The translations under genes were made by a program, and so were the position numbers. Under the pieces are notes generated by a model. The model had not been told where the DNA came from. It saw only the letters and a list, made by a program, of their open reading frames with translations, and did not search any database. Shown piece after piece: positions 54,205-63,922 of a stretch of DNA of 64,000 nt. Numbering within the stretch: position 1 is the first letter of the stretch; every line of letters begins with the position of its first letter. Source of the DNA: Bacillus sp. USDA818B3_A. Lineage in GTDB: Bacteria; Bacillota; Bacilli; Bacillales; Cytobacillaceae. The DNA lies in contig NZ_JAABNN010000009.1 of assembly GCF_009928415.1 (NCBI RefSeq), forward strand, positions 88,381 to 152,380, written 5' to 3'.

Positions 54205-54340
54205 AAAAATGAAGCACTAAAAAGGCGGCATTTGCCAGTAATACAAGCTTATCCGCCACTAATAACCGGGTTTCCGCCAGTTATCTTTGCTCATGCGCCA
54301 GATAAAGGCCGGCTTTCGCCAGCCCCATAACAGCATCTCC
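54205..54340. repeat. Imperfect GGC-TTTCGCCAG-type repeats between thiolase and dehydrogenase genes
   Basis: At least three similar units, GGCATTTGCCAGTAATA (~54223), GGGTTTCCGCCAGTTATC (~54267) and GGCTTTCGCCAGCCCC (~54311), with CCGCCACTAATAACC between. They interrupt the operon with a 180-bp gap. Confidence 0.5.
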
Positions 54341-54348
54341 CCAATACT

Positions 54349-55536
54349 CTACGCCTTTGGCACCTCAATCATCACAGCATCGCCCTGGCCGCCGCCTGAG
54401 CAAATCGCAGCAATTCCGATACCGCCGCCGCGCCGCTTCAATTCATGCATCAAGGTAATAATAATCCGCGCCCCGCTGGCACCAATCGGGTGACCAAGTG
54501 CGACCGCACCGCCATTCACATTTACCTTTTCCGGATCAAGGCCGGCAATCTTTCCGCTCGCTAAAGCTACAGCCGAAAAAGCTTCATTAATCTCGAACAA
54601 ATCAACCTCATCCAAGCTCCGGCCTGTTTTTCTTAACAGCTCATTAATCACCAAGCCCGGTGTTTGAGGAAAATCCTTCGCTTCGACCGCAATGGCCGCA
54701 TGGCCAACGATGACTGCCCCTATCTCCCGGCCTTCGCGTTGAGCCCGCTCCTCACTCATCAGCACAAGGGCAGCCGCACCGTCATTTACACCCGGGGCAT
54801 TCCCAGCTGTAATCGTGCCGGTTGAATTAAAGACAGGTGCTAATTTAGATAAACGCTCTAAAGAAGTATCCTTACGCGGCCCCTCGTCAACTGAAGCCAA
54901 TACTGGCTCCCCTTTACGCTGTGGCACCTCAACCGATACAATCTCTTCCGCCAATTTTCCATTCTCGATCGCAGCAAGCGCCCTTTCATGGCTCCGCAGT
55001 GCCCATTCATCCTGTGCCTCACGAGAAATATCCATCACCAATGCCGTTCCATTTCCATATGTGCCCATATGGACACCTGTAAAGCTGCAGGTCAATCCGT
55101 CGTGAATCATTAAGTCCTTGACAGTGGAGTCGCCCATTCTAAACCCCCAGCGTGCTTTAGGCAATATATATGGTGCATTGCTCATCGACTCCATCCCGCC
55201 TGCGACAATCACCTCTTCATCACCGGCACGGATGATTTGATCGGCTAACGTCACACTGCGCATTCCGGATGCACAGACCTTGTTAATGGTTTCCGTCTTT
55301 ACTTCCCATGGAAGTCCGGCATAACGTGCTGCCTGCCGGGAAGGAATTTGCCCTTGCCCTCCCTGCAGAACCGTTCCGAGGATGACCTCCCCTACTTCTT
55401 CCGGCTTCACGCTTGCACGAATCAATGCTTCCTTCACGGCCACACCGCCAAGCTGTGATGCACTAAAACTGCTTAATGCCCCCCCTAATTTTCCAAAAGG
55501 CGTCCTTACACCGCTTAAAATAACCGTTTTCCCCAT
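54349..55536 (-). CDS. Acetyl-CoA acetyltransferase (thiolase)
   Basis: A 395-residue thiolase. Catalytic residues are visible: Cys in NKVCASGMRSVTLA (~position 88), His in NVNGGAVALGHPIGASGAR and the second Cys in AAICSGGGQGDAVMIE. Cleaves 3-ketoacyl-CoA or condenses acetyl-CoA. GGGAG precedes the ATG. MmgA-like. Confidence 0.95.
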   Translation of the reverse strand: MGKTVILSGVRTPFGKLGGALSSFSASQLGGVAVKEALIRASVKPEEVGEVILGTVLQGGQGQIPSRQAARYAGLPWEVKTETINKVCASGMRSVTLADQIIRAGDEEVIVAGGMESMSNAPYILPKARWGFRMGDSTVKDLMIHDGLTCSFTGVHMGTYGNGTALVMDISREAQDEWALRSHERALAAIENGKLAEEIVSVEVPQRKGEPVLASVDEGPRKDTSLERLSKLAPVFNSTGTITAGNAPGVNDGAAALVLMSEERAQREGREIGAVIVGHAAIAVEAKDFPQTPGLVINELLRKTGRSLDEVDLFEINEAFSAVALASGKIAGLDPEKVNVNGGAVALGHPIGASGARIIITLMHELKRRGGGIGIAAICSGGGQGDAVMIEVPKA

Positions 55537-55703
55537 TCTAAATCTCTCCCTTATTCATTTAATCAACATCCAGAGCTAGTTCCCCTTAATAAACTGCGAC
55601 TGAACGCTCGCTCGAAAAAACCGGAAAATATAACGCAGGCAAGAGACCTAAACCTTGACCTGCGCATAATTGTAAGCGTTTTATTATATAAGTCTATTTT
55701 ACA

Positions 55704-55782
55704 TAAAAAATAGCAGGAGTTAAATTATTTTACACAAAATTTTTAAAATTTTGATTTGTAAAACAAAATCAACTCCTGCTTT
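55704..55782 (-). terminator. Long hairpin after fadF
   Basis: Outer arms AGCAGGAGTT / AACTCCTGCT, with an inner inverted repeat TTTTAC-AAAATTTT / AAATTTT-GTAAAA. On the minus strand it is followed by ATTTTTTATG. It could lower transcription between fadF and the thiolase gene. Confidence 0.6.
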
Positions 55783-55785
55783 ACT

Positions 55786-57888
55786 TTAGGAAGCCGCTTG
55801 ACCACACACTGCTTTTTCCAGTAATTCAGCTACATCATAGGTCGATACCCTATCTTCGACTTCCTTTGCCTTCGTTCCATCTGACAGCATGGTTAAGCAA
55901 TACGGACAGCCTGAACTGATTACAGAAGGCTTTAGCGCTAAGGCCTGCTCTGTCCGGCTGACATTAATGCGGTGGCCGGTCTCCTCCTCCATCCACATCA
56001 ATCCTCCGCCCGCACCGCAGCACATCCCTTTTTCACGGTTCCGTTCCATCTCGACCAATTTCACACCAGGAATGGATTTTAAAATCTCCCTTGGCGGATC
56101 ATAGACCTCATTGTAACGGCCGAGATAGCAGGAATCATGGAACGTAATCGTTTCATTGACTGCATGTTTTGGGACAAGGCGGCCGTCTCGAACCAGCTGA
56201 TAAAGAACCTCCGTATGGTGGTAGACTTCTGCTTCTAATCCAAAATCAGGGTATTCATTTTTAAACGTGTTATAAGCATGCGGGTCAATCGTCACGATTT
56301 TCTTTACCCCAGCCTTTTCAAACTCCTCGATATTTTTAGCAGCAAGCTCTTGGAATAAGAATTCATTTCCAAGACGGCGAGGTGTATCACCAGAGTTCTT
56401 CTCCTTATTGCCGAGGACGGCAAATTTCACACCAGCTTCATTCAGGAGTTTGGCAAACGATAAGGCAATCTTTTGACTGCGGTTATCATATGACCCCATG
56501 GAACCTACCCAGAATAGGTACTCGAATTCTTCACCAGCCTTATTCATTTCTTTCACGGTTGGAATCTGGACATCTTCACGCACCTCGCGCCAGTTTTCTC
56601 GCTCTTTACGGTTTAATCCCCACGGATTTCCCTGGCGTTCAATATTAGTCATCGCACGCTGGGCGTCAGCATCCATTTTTCCTTCTGTTAAAACTAAGAA
56701 ACGGCGCAGATCAATAATTTTATCGACATGTTCATTCATTACCGGACATTGGTCTTCACAGTTCCTGCAAGTTGTGCAAGCCCAGATTTCTTCCTCGGTA
56801 ATAACATCGCCAATCAAACTCGGATTGTAAACTATGGCTGCAGCCGACTCTTGTGCCCCCTCGCCGCTAGCAGCAAGCGCAATTTGGTTTCCTTTCGTAT
56901 TTGAAAATGCAAAAGTCGGCACCCATGGCTGCTTCGACGTAACCGATGCTCCATAAAGGGTGAGGTGGTCACGCATCTTTACGATTAAATCCATAGGCGA
57001 CAGCATTTTACCTGTTCCGGTTGCCGGACACATATTGGTACAGCGGCCGCATTCCACACAGGCATAGAAATCAATCATTTGATGCTGAGTAAAGTCTTCG
57101 ATTTTTCCAACACCGAACGATTCTTGAGATTCATCCTCAAAATCAATCTTTTTCAATTTCCCTGGTTTTTCTAAGCGGTTAAAGTAGACGTTTGCCGGAC
57201 CGGCAATTAAGTGAGCATGCTTCGATTGCGGTACATAAACTAAGAAGGTTAACAGGAATAATAAGTGCGCCCACCAGGCTATGTAGAAGATAACGATGGA
57301 GGCGGTTTCATTCAATCTCGAAAAAACAAGTGAAAGGAGTGAAGCAACAGGTTCTGTCCATGAAGGATCCTCACCATGCCAGAGGATTCCCATTCCATTT
57401 CCCAATAAAACAGATAACATTAAACCACCGATGAATAACAAAACAAGCCCTGATTTAAAATTTCGTTTTAAACGGACTAATTTTTCAACATAGCGGCGGT
57501 GAAACGCCCAAAACACAGCAACAAGGATCATTAATGTGACAATTTCCTGAAAAAAGGTAAACCCTGGATATAACGGTCCAAGTGGCAGATGGGAGCCTGG
57601 GACAAGCCCTTTCCAAATAAAATCAATTGCCCCGAATTGTACTAAAATAAAGCCGTAGAAGAACATCACATGGATGGCCCCGCTCTTTTTATCCTTTAAA
57701 AGTTTTTTCTGGCCAAACACGTTTACCCAAATTTTCTCCAGACGCTCTTTAACTCTGTGATCAAACTCGACTTTCTTTCCGAGCTTAATAAATTCAATTC
57801 GCGTTTTGACTACATAAACAAACAGACTAAGCGCGTAAGCGGTTACAACAAGAAACGCTATTAAGTTGACCCATAAAAGACCATTCAA
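55786..57888 (-). CDS. fadF: (Fe-S)-binding membrane oxidoreductase FadF (HdrD/GlpC-like)
   Basis: A 700-residue protein. Five to six transmembrane helices occupy the first ~230 residues, then two [4Fe-4S] motifs CVECGRCTNMCP (~275) and CTTCRNCEDQCP (~372), and two CCG domains (SCYLGRYN-MCCGAGGG and SSGCPYCLTML). Thought to carry electrons from acyl-CoA dehydrogenases through ETF to menaquinone. Corresponds to B. subtilis YwjF. Start is TTG at 57888 with AAAGGGG eight bases upstream. Confidence 0.9.
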   Translation of the reverse strand: MNGLLWVNLIAFLVVTAYALSLFVYVVKTRIEFIKLGKKVEFDHRVKERLEKIWVNVFGQKKLLKDKKSGAIHVMFFYGFILVQFGAIDFIWKGLVPGSHLPLGPLYPGFTFFQEIVTLMILVAVFWAFHRRYVEKLVRLKRNFKSGLVLLFIGGLMLSVLLGNGMGILWHGEDPSWTEPVASLLSLVFSRLNETASIVIFYIAWWAHLLFLLTFLVYVPQSKHAHLIAGPANVYFNRLEKPGKLKKIDFEDESQESFGVGKIEDFTQHQMIDFYACVECGRCTNMCPATGTGKMLSPMDLIVKMRDHLTLYGASVTSKQPWVPTFAFSNTKGNQIALAASGEGAQESAAAIVYNPSLIGDVITEEEIWACTTCRNCEDQCPVMNEHVDKIIDLRRFLVLTEGKMDADAQRAMTNIERQGNPWGLNRKERENWREVREDVQIPTVKEMNKAGEEFEYLFWVGSMGSYDNRSQKIALSFAKLLNEAGVKFAVLGNKEKNSGDTPRRLGNEFLFQELAAKNIEEFEKAGVKKIVTIDPHAYNTFKNEYPDFGLEAEVYHHTEVLYQLVRDGRLVPKHAVNETITFHDSCYLGRYNEVYDPPREILKSIPGVKLVEMERNREKGMCCGAGGGLMWMEEETGHRINVSRTEQALALKPSVISSGCPYCLTMLSDGTKAKEVEDRVSTYDVAELLEKAVCGQAAS

Positions 57889-57963
57889 GTAAAACGCCCC
57901 TTTCTATGATTTTCCCCTTTCATTTGTTGAAAATAGTAAATTTTCTGAATTGTATCTAATCCT

Positions 57964-57992
57964 ATTATAAAAATGAATGAGCATTCAGTCAA
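57964..57992 (-). promoter_or_regulatory. Promoter of the fadF operon with FadR-type operator
   Basis: On the minus strand TTGACT (57992-57987), a 17-bp spacer and a perfect TATAAT (57969-57964). Overlapping the -35 and spacer, plus-strand TGAATGAGCATTCAGTCA (57974-57991) matches the B. subtilis FadR box TGAATGANTANTCATTCA at 14 of 16 fixed positions. FadR bound there would block RNA polymerase until long-chain acyl-CoA is present. Confidence 0.8.
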
Positions 57993-58075
57993 ATCTTTTT
58001 TATAAGATTTACTCAACTTATAGAAAGTTCCGCTCTTGGGGAAACTAACTGAACCGAATGGGGGAAAGATTTTCG

Positions 58076-59278
58076 ATGAAATGGGTACTCATTTTGTGTG
58101 GACTGCTTATTCTTATCATTATATGGCTTGTCTTAGATTTTAGATTAGGCCGAAGGAAGCATCTTTTAAAGGCAAACAAAGTGGAGACAGCCATCCTGCA
58201 TGGCGAGCTTGAAATTTATACACATGGCAAGGAATTTTTCCGCAGCTATTTTACAGAATTACAACATGCCGAAAAGCATATCCATATCTTGTACTACATC
58301 GTAAAGAACGACAGCTTTGGACAAGAGTTTTTCACTATTTTAAAAGAACGTGCCCGCGTTGGTGTCGAAGTCCGCTTGCTGATTGACCGTCTTGGCAGCT
58401 TAACAATTAAGAAAAAAGAGGTGAGCGAACTGAAGGACGCAGGTGTCCATGTGGCGTTTTGCAACCGTGTCAGACCGCCCTTTCTTTTTTATTCTGCCCA
58501 AGTTCGAAACCACCGCAAAATCTCCATCATTGATGGAAAAATTGGCTTTATGGGGGGTTTTAATATTGGCAAGGAATACATCGACAAGGACCCAAAGCTT
58601 AGCCCGTGGCGGGATTATCAGCTGCAAATAACCGGTGAAAGCGTGAATTTTTTACAAAGTGAATTTTTTATTGATTGGAACGAATGTGCATTAGAAAAAG
58701 TCGATTATCGTCCAGAGTATTTTCCTAAACTTCCCAAGGGCAGGATCAGGCATCGATTTATCCCTACCGAAGCGGGTGCTCTAGAGGAAAATTTTATTCA
58801 GCTTATTAGAAAGTCCACAAAGTCTATTATCATTGGCACCCCCTACTTTATTCCTAGTGCTGCCATTTTTGCGGAATTATTGAAGGCTTTGCAGCGGGGC
58901 GTCCACCTTACACTTATTGTCCCCTACACCGCCGACCATGCCCTTGTCCAAGAGGCATCGTATCGTTATTTGCGGAGGCTGCTTAAGGCTGGCGCCCTTA
59001 TTTACCAATATAAAAATGGATTTTACCATGCAAAGACACTCCTGATTGATGAGAAGATTTGTGATATTGGAACAGCCAATTTCGATCGGCGCAGCTTTTT
59101 CCTAAATAAAGAAATTAATTGTTATATTTATGACCGTTCCTTTATTGAAAAAGTAATGAAGGTAATCGAAGAAGATATATTGGATTCTAAACGGATGACG
59201 TTAACGCAGCTAAATAAACCTAATCTATTGCGGACTGTCAAGGAAACTGCAGCAAGAGCTGTCTGCCATTTTTTATAA
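58076..59278 (+). CDS. clsB: Cardiolipin synthase (phospholipase D family)
   Basis: A 400-residue protein with one N-terminal membrane anchor (WVLILCGLLILIIIWLVLDF) and two HKD motifs: HRKISIIDGKIGFMGGFNIG and HAKTLLIDEKICDIGTANFD. It joins two phosphatidylglycerols to cardiolipin. Corresponds to B. subtilis YwjE. The ATG at 58076 has GGGGGAAAG upstream; a codon six residues earlier overlaps that site. Divergent from fadF. Confidence 0.9.
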   Translation: MKWVLILCGLLILIIIWLVLDFRLGRRKHLLKANKVETAILHGELEIYTHGKEFFRSYFTELQHAEKHIHILYYIVKNDSFGQEFFTILKERARVGVEVRLLIDRLGSLTIKKKEVSELKDAGVHVAFCNRVRPPFLFYSAQVRNHRKISIIDGKIGFMGGFNIGKEYIDKDPKLSPWRDYQLQITGESVNFLQSEFFIDWNECALEKVDYRPEYFPKLPKGRIRHRFIPTEAGALEENFIQLIRKSTKSIIIGTPYFIPSAAIFAELLKALQRGVHLTLIVPYTADHALVQEASYRYLRRLLKAGALIYQYKNGFYHAKTLLIDEKICDIGTANFDRRSFFLNKEINCYIYDRSFIEKVMKVIEEDILDSKRMTLTQLNKPNLLRTVKETAARAVCHFL

Positions 59279-59290
59279 GGGGGAGCATGG

Positions 59291-60250
59291 ATGATTAAGA
59301 TTCGATTTGGCTATGTTTCAACTGCGATTAGTTTATGGGATGCCTCCCCAGCGAAGGCACTTACCTTTACACGCTATAAGCAGCTTAGTTCATCAGAGCG
59401 TAAAGAGAAGCTGTTAGAGGTGACCAAACTCAATCTCAATCACACTTTACGAATGCTTTACTACAATCTTGCACACGAAATTGAATTGTACCGGTTCTCT
59501 AGCTCGATCGTACCGCTGGCCACCCATCCCGAGGTGCGCTGGGATTTCACCACTCCATTTAAGAAGGAATGGGAGGAGATAGGGAATTTAGTCAAAAGCA
59601 ATCGTCTCAGGGTCAGCTTTCATCCGAATCAATTTACGCTGTTTACTTCACCGAAGAAGACGATTACGGAAAATGCCGTCATTGATATGACCTATCATTA
59701 TCAAATGTTTGAAGCGATGGGACTTGCAGGGCAGGGATTGATTAATATCCATATCGGCGGGGCTTATGGGGATAAGACGGCCGCACTGTCGCGTTTTTAT
59801 GAGAATCTGACCACTTTGCCTGCCCATATTAAAAAGGTGATGACTTTAGAAAATGATGATAAGACCTATACGGCGGAAGAAACCTTGATGGTGTGCAGGA
59901 AAGAAGGGATTCCGTTAGTGTTTGATTATCATCACCATATGGCAAATGTAAGTGAAATGCCGCTAGAAGAGCTGCTGCCAGGGATTTTTGAAACATGGTC
60001 AACCGTTGGAGTTATTCCTAAAGTCCATATTTCTTCTCCTAAAAATGAAAAAGAATTTCGCTCTCATGCTGATTTTGTCGACACGGAATTTATTATGCCT
60101 TTTGTAAATTTGCTGCGTGAAAATGGTCAGGATGTTGATTTTATGATTGAGGCTAAGGCGAAGGATCAGGCTGCATTAAAATTGGTGGAGAATTTAAGCA
60201 AATTACGCGGGTTTAAAAGGGTAAGCGGGGCAAGTATTGAAATAAAGTGA
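59291..60250 (+). CDS. uvsE: UV DNA damage endonuclease
   Basis: A 319-residue UvsE/UVDE TIM-barrel nuclease that nicks 5' of UV photoproducts, an alternative to UvrABC. Family blocks: [59 protein letters not shown] and [14 protein letters not shown], which hold the metal ligands. AAGGGGGAG precedes the ATG. Twelve bases after clsB, so probably co-transcribed. Confidence 0.94.
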   Translation: MIKIRFGYVSTAISLWDASPAKALTFTRYKQLSSSERKEKLLEVTKLNLNHTLRMLYYNLAHEIELYRFSSSIVPLATHPEVRWDFTTPFKKEWEEIGNLVKSNRLRVSFHPNQFTLFTSPKKTITENAVIDMTYHYQMFEAMGLAGQGLINIHIGGAYGDKTAALSRFYENLTTLPAHIKKVMTLENDDKTYTAEETLMVCRKEGIPLVFDYHHHMANVSEMPLEELLPGIFETWSTVGVIPKVHISSPKNEKEFRSHADFVDTEFIMPFVNLLRENGQDVDFMIEAKAKDQAALKLVENLSKLRGFKRVSGASIEIK

Positions 60251-60284
60251 AAGAGTCTCCGATTTGGTGGAGACTCTTTTTTTA
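60250..60284. terminator. Shared terminator of uvsE and sspH
   Basis: AAAGAGTCTCC / GGAGACTCTTT stem followed by TTTTTATT on the plus strand, with an A-rich left flank serving the converging sspH. Confidence 0.85.
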
Positions 60285-60461
60285 TTCCTCAATTAAGTTT
60301 AAGACGGGTACATCTCGTTCATTTTCTGGATCTTGTCTTGAATAGATCCGGGCCATTCTTGTGGTTTCGTCGATGTTTTGAATTATCACAGGGGTCCCAT
60401 CATAGGTCACATTAATCATATCGGCCGATTCTAGGATTTCTTTTGCTCTTCCAACATTCAT
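60282..60461 (-). CDS. sspH: Small acid-soluble spore protein, H type
   Basis: A 59-residue protein MNVGRAKEILESADMINVTYDGTPVIIQNIDETTRMARIY, closely matching the SspH family found in the spore core. The ATG at 60461 has GAGGAG ten bases upstream; a longer frame adds an unrelated leader. Expected to be made in the forespore; I could not define a convincing sigma-G promoter. Confidence 0.93.
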   Translation of the reverse strand: MNVGRAKEILESADMINVTYDGTPVIIQNIDETTRMARIYSRQDPENERDVPVLNLIEE

Positions 60462-60531
60462 TCGTTCGTTCACTCCTCGGATAGAAATTTCCCTACCAAT
60501 AATTATTTGCATTTTCTTGGAAGTTATTCAT

Positions 60532-60582
60532 AAAAAAATAAACCCGGCTTACGATCCATTTAAGGATTATTAAGCCGGGTTC
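60532..60582 (-). terminator. Terminator of argS
   Basis: On the minus strand an 11-bp perfect stem AACCCGGCTTA / TAAGCCGGGTT followed by TATTTTTTTA. Confidence 0.85.
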
Positions 60583-60638
60583 ATACTGTTTCCTGCATCT
60601 AGACTTGAGATATATTCATACGCTGCCTAAACGAACGA

Positions 60639-62309
60639 TTACATTTTTTCTGGTGCAGATACACCAATCAAGGCAAGCGCATTTTTAAGGGTAATTTGTA
60701 CTGATTTAATCAATGCCAGACGTGCCTTGGTGCGGTCAGGATTTTCGCTGTCAAGAACCTTGTCTGCATTATAAAAACTATGGAACGCAGATGCTAATTC
60801 TAAGATATAGTTTGTGATGCGGTGCGGTACACGCTTCAGTGCAGCCTCGCCAACAGCCGCAGGGAACTCGCCGATTTTCTTTAATAAGTCAATTTCCTTT
60901 TCTGATCCAATCAGTGAAAAATCAACCTCACTATCGACACTAATACCCTGTTCTTGTCCCGTACGCAGGATGCTCGAAATCCGTGCATGGGCATATTGCG
61001 CATAATATACCGGGTTTTCGTTTGATTCAGACACCGCCAAATCCAAGTCAAAATCCATATGCGTATCTGAACTGCGCATCGCAAAGAAATAACGTGTCGC
61101 ATCGAGGCCGACTTCATCAACCAAATCACGCATCGTTACGGCCTTACCGGTCCGTTTACTCATCTTCATCTTTTCGCCATTTTTGTAAAGGTGAACTAAC
61201 TGGATGATTTCCACCACGAGCGCTTCGCGTTCATATCCAAGGGCCTGCATAGCTGCTTTCATCCGTGGAATATAGCCGTGGTGGTCGGCACCCCAAATAT
61301 TGATTAACTGTTCGAAACCACGTTCAAACTTATCCTTGTGGTAAGCAATGTCAGGTGTTAAATACGTATAAGAGCCATCTTGTTTAATGAGCACGCGGTC
61401 CTTATCATCACCGAAGTCGGTGGAACGCAGCCATGTTGCCCCGTCCTGCTCATAAATATAGCCGCTTTTACGGAGTGCTTCGAGTGCATCATCAATTTTT
61501 CCATTTTTATAAAGTGAAGTCTCGGAGTACCATACATCAAAGCGGACACGGAAATCTTCAAGGTCCTTTTGGAGCTTGGCCATTTCATATTTTAAACCGT
61601 AATCACGGAAAAATTCGAACCGTTCCTCGTCTGGGACGTTTGCATATTTATCGCCGAATTCTTCAGCTAACGCTTTACCGATACCGATAATGTCAGCACC
61701 CTGGTAACCATCTTCCGGCATTTCTTTCTCGATCCCCAGTGCTTGGAAATAGCGGGCCTCTACAGATAAAGCTAGATTATTAATCTGGTTGCCGGCATCG
61801 TTAATATAATATTCACGAGAGACGTCATATCCCGCTTTTGCCAGAATATTACTTAGCGAGTCCCCTACCGCCGCACCGCGGGCATGGCCAAGGTGAAGGT
61901 CTCCGGTTGGATTCGCTGAAACAAACTCTACCTGTACTTTTTTGCCATTGCCGACAGTTGTTTCTCCATAGTTGCCGCCCGCTTGAAGAACGGTAGGAAT
62001 TAGATCGGTTAAATAAGAATTATTCATATAAAAATTAATAAATCCTGGTCCAGCCAGTTCAATTTTTTCAATCGAGGCCTTCGTGCGGTCAAAATTAGCC
62101 ACTAATGCCTCTGCAATCATTCTAGGTGCCTTCTTTGCTATCCGTGCAAGCTGCATGGCCATATTTGTGGAATAATCCCCGTGGGCCTTTTCTTTCGGAA
62201 TTTCAAGAATGACATCAGGAATTTGTTCTTCCGCAGCCAAGCCAGCTTTAAGTACGGCTGCCCGGATTTCTTCTTTTAGTTTTGTTTGTACCTGTTCTAC
62301 TATATTCAT
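60639..62309 (-). CDS. argS: Arginyl-tRNA synthetase
   Basis: A 556-residue class I synthetase. It has an N-terminal additional domain, the HIGH-type motif in [18 protein letters not shown] and a KMSK motif in [12 protein letters not shown], with a DALR anticodon-binding domain at the end ([12 protein letters not shown]). AGGAGG precedes the ATG, which overlaps the ywiB stop by four bases. No T-box leader is seen. Confidence 0.97.
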   Translation of the reverse strand: MNIVEQVQTKLKEEIRAAVLKAGLAAEEQIPDVILEIPKEKAHGDYSTNMAMQLARIAKKAPRMIAEALVANFDRTKASIEKIELAGPGFINFYMNNSYLTDLIPTVLQAGGNYGETTVGNGKKVQVEFVSANPTGDLHLGHARGAAVGDSLSNILAKAGYDVSREYYINDAGNQINNLALSVEARYFQALGIEKEMPEDGYQGADIIGIGKALAEEFGDKYANVPDEERFEFFRDYGLKYEMAKLQKDLEDFRVRFDVWYSETSLYKNGKIDDALEALRKSGYIYEQDGATWLRSTDFGDDKDRVLIKQDGSYTYLTPDIAYHKDKFERGFEQLINIWGADHHGYIPRMKAAMQALGYEREALVVEIIQLVHLYKNGEKMKMSKRTGKAVTMRDLVDEVGLDATRYFFAMRSSDTHMDFDLDLAVSESNENPVYYAQYAHARISSILRTGQEQGISVDSEVDFSLIGSEKEIDLLKKIGEFPAAVGEAALKRVPHRITNYILELASAFHSFYNADKVLDSENPDRTKARLALIKSVQITLKNALALIGVSAPEKM

Positions 62310-62722
62310 TGTTCATCCTCCTGAAAGGTTATCTCCAAATGGTAGGTGCCTGCAGGTGAACCCTGCATGTTAAAATCATATAAAATGTCTATGAGGCCTT
62401 CCGAATGCACGAGTCTTCTAGTCATCGTCATCGTTTCAAATACCCCAAACGGCATTTCATAGCTTCCTCGTAACTTCTTATGTAACCTGAACGGCAGACG
62501 CATCTTTACGGCACCGCCTCTTAGGATTAGCGCCTCGTCGGGTGCCACTTTCACAATCGTCCGTACTGTACCTTCTTCTAATACCTCTTCATATTTAAGA
62601 AAAGAGGCCCCATCTTTTTCGAAATAGCGGCCGAAGACATTCAACTCAATCGTCTCCGAACTCTCTTGCTGGTGAATCGTTGTTTTCACATTAATCTTTA
62701 TCGGTGTTTCAGTAGTAGACAA
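62306..62722 (-). CDS. ywiB: DUF1934 family beta-barrel protein
   Basis: A 138-residue beta-rich protein of the YwiB family ([69 protein letters not shown]), always next to argS in Bacillus. Calycin-like barrel; function unknown. Start is TTG at 62722 with AAAGGAAG upstream at a long spacing, so the start is uncertain. Confidence 0.88.
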   Translation of the reverse strand: MSTTETPIKINVKTTIHQQESSETIELNVFGRYFEKDGASFLKYEEVLEEGTVRTIVKVAPDEALILRGGAVKMRLPFRLHKKLRGSYEMPFGVFETMTMTRRLVHSEGLIDILYDFNMQGSPAGTYHLEITFQEDEQ

Positions 62723-62869
62723 CTTAGAATCACACTTCCTTTTTCTAAGGAACTTTCACATTCACTTTATCATTATTCTATATCTAGTAATAGACAATAT
62801 CGCATTTACACATACTTAACTATTATATACATTGCCGGGCAACAAATCAAAAGATGCCTGCCCCGTACC

Positions 62870-62981
62870 GGGACAGGCACCACTCTCAACGGGGAAAGCT
62901 ACCATTAAGTATCTCTCGATGTTACAAATGGTGACAGGCACCTATAATTATCTCATGATGTTGCAAATGGTGACAGGCACC
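62870..62981. repeat. GGTGACAGGCACC repeats between speB and ywiB
   Basis: Exact copies at 62930-62942 and 62969-62981, 39 bp apart, within a longer direct repeat ATCTC-TGATGTT-CAAAT ahead of each. A partial copy GGGACAGGCACC (62870-62881) forms a hairpin with GATGCCTGCCCC just before it. The last copy abuts the speB stop codon. Confidence 0.85.
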
Positions 62982-63854
62982 CTATTTCACCCAGCCGAGA
63001 ATCATTTCACGAATTAGTTTGCTTGCTGTGTTTGCTGTTTGTTCTGACGGGTCATAGATTGGTGCAACTTCTACTAGGTCACCGCCTACCACGTTTACTT
63101 CGGAACGGGCAATGGCATGGATGGATGCTAATAGCTCTTTTGAAGTGATACCGCCTGCATCTACTGTTCCTGTTCCAGGTGCATGTGCTGGATCAAGGAC
63201 ATCGATGTCGATGGTGACATACACCGGACGCCCTGCAAGTGTTGGCAGGATTTCTTTTAGTGGTTCCAGCACTTCAAATTTTGAAATATGCATGCCGTTC
63301 TCTTTTGCCCACTGTAACTCTTCCTTCATACCTGAGCGGATTCCAAAGGAATAGACATTTTTTGGTCCGATATGTTCGGCAATTTTACGGATCGGTGTGG
63401 AGTGTGACAACGGTTCGCCTTCGTATTCCTCACGAAGATCTGTATGGGCATCAAAATGGATAATCGCCAAACCCGGATATTTTTTATACATCGCCTTCAT
63501 GACTGGCCAAGAAACAAGATGCTCTCCGCCCATTCCAAGCGGGAACTTACCAGCCTCTAGAATCTGGTCAACGAATTCTTCAATCATATCAAGGCTGCGC
63601 TGGGCATTACCAAATGGAAGCGGAATGTCCCCTGCATCGAAATATTTTACTTCTTCAAGCTCACGGTCAAGATAAAAACTATACTCCTCAAGACCAATGG
63701 ATACCTCACGAATACGGGCTGGGCCGAAACGTGAACCTGGGCGGTAGCTCACTGTCCAGTCCATTGGCATTCCGTATAATACAACCTGGCTATCTTCAAA
63801 ATTCGGGTGGCTCTTAATAAACACATTGCCCGAATATGCTTCATCAAAACGCAT
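62982..63854 (-). CDS. speB: Agmatinase
   Basis: A 290-residue ureohydrolase producing putrescine and urea from agmatine. Manganese ligands are visible in MGGEHLVSWP, IIHFDAHTDLREEYEG and VYVTIDIDVLDPAHAPGTGTVDAGG. GAGAGGG precedes the ATG. In B. subtilis speB follows speE; the sequence upstream here leaves the window. Confidence 0.95.
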   Translation of the reverse strand: MRFDEAYSGNVFIKSHPNFEDSQVVLYGMPMDWTVSYRPGSRFGPARIREVSIGLEEYSFYLDRELEEVKYFDAGDIPLPFGNAQRSLDMIEEFVDQILEAGKFPLGMGGEHLVSWPVMKAMYKKYPGLAIIHFDAHTDLREEYEGEPLSHSTPIRKIAEHIGPKNVYSFGIRSGMKEELQWAKENGMHISKFEVLEPLKEILPTLAGRPVYVTIDIDVLDPAHAPGTGTVDAGGITSKELLASIHAIARSEVNVVGGDLVEVAPIYDPSEQTANTASKLIREMILGWVK

Positions 63855-63922
63855 ATAAATCCCTCTCTTTTATGTATTCCCGGCCACTTTTGTGACCATT
63901 TTAAATTACTTTAGCTGTGTTA

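Noticed and set aside
62310..62981. T-box leader for argS
   Set aside because: argS is directly coupled to ywiB, and no T-box sequence or specifier structure is seen ahead of ywiB.
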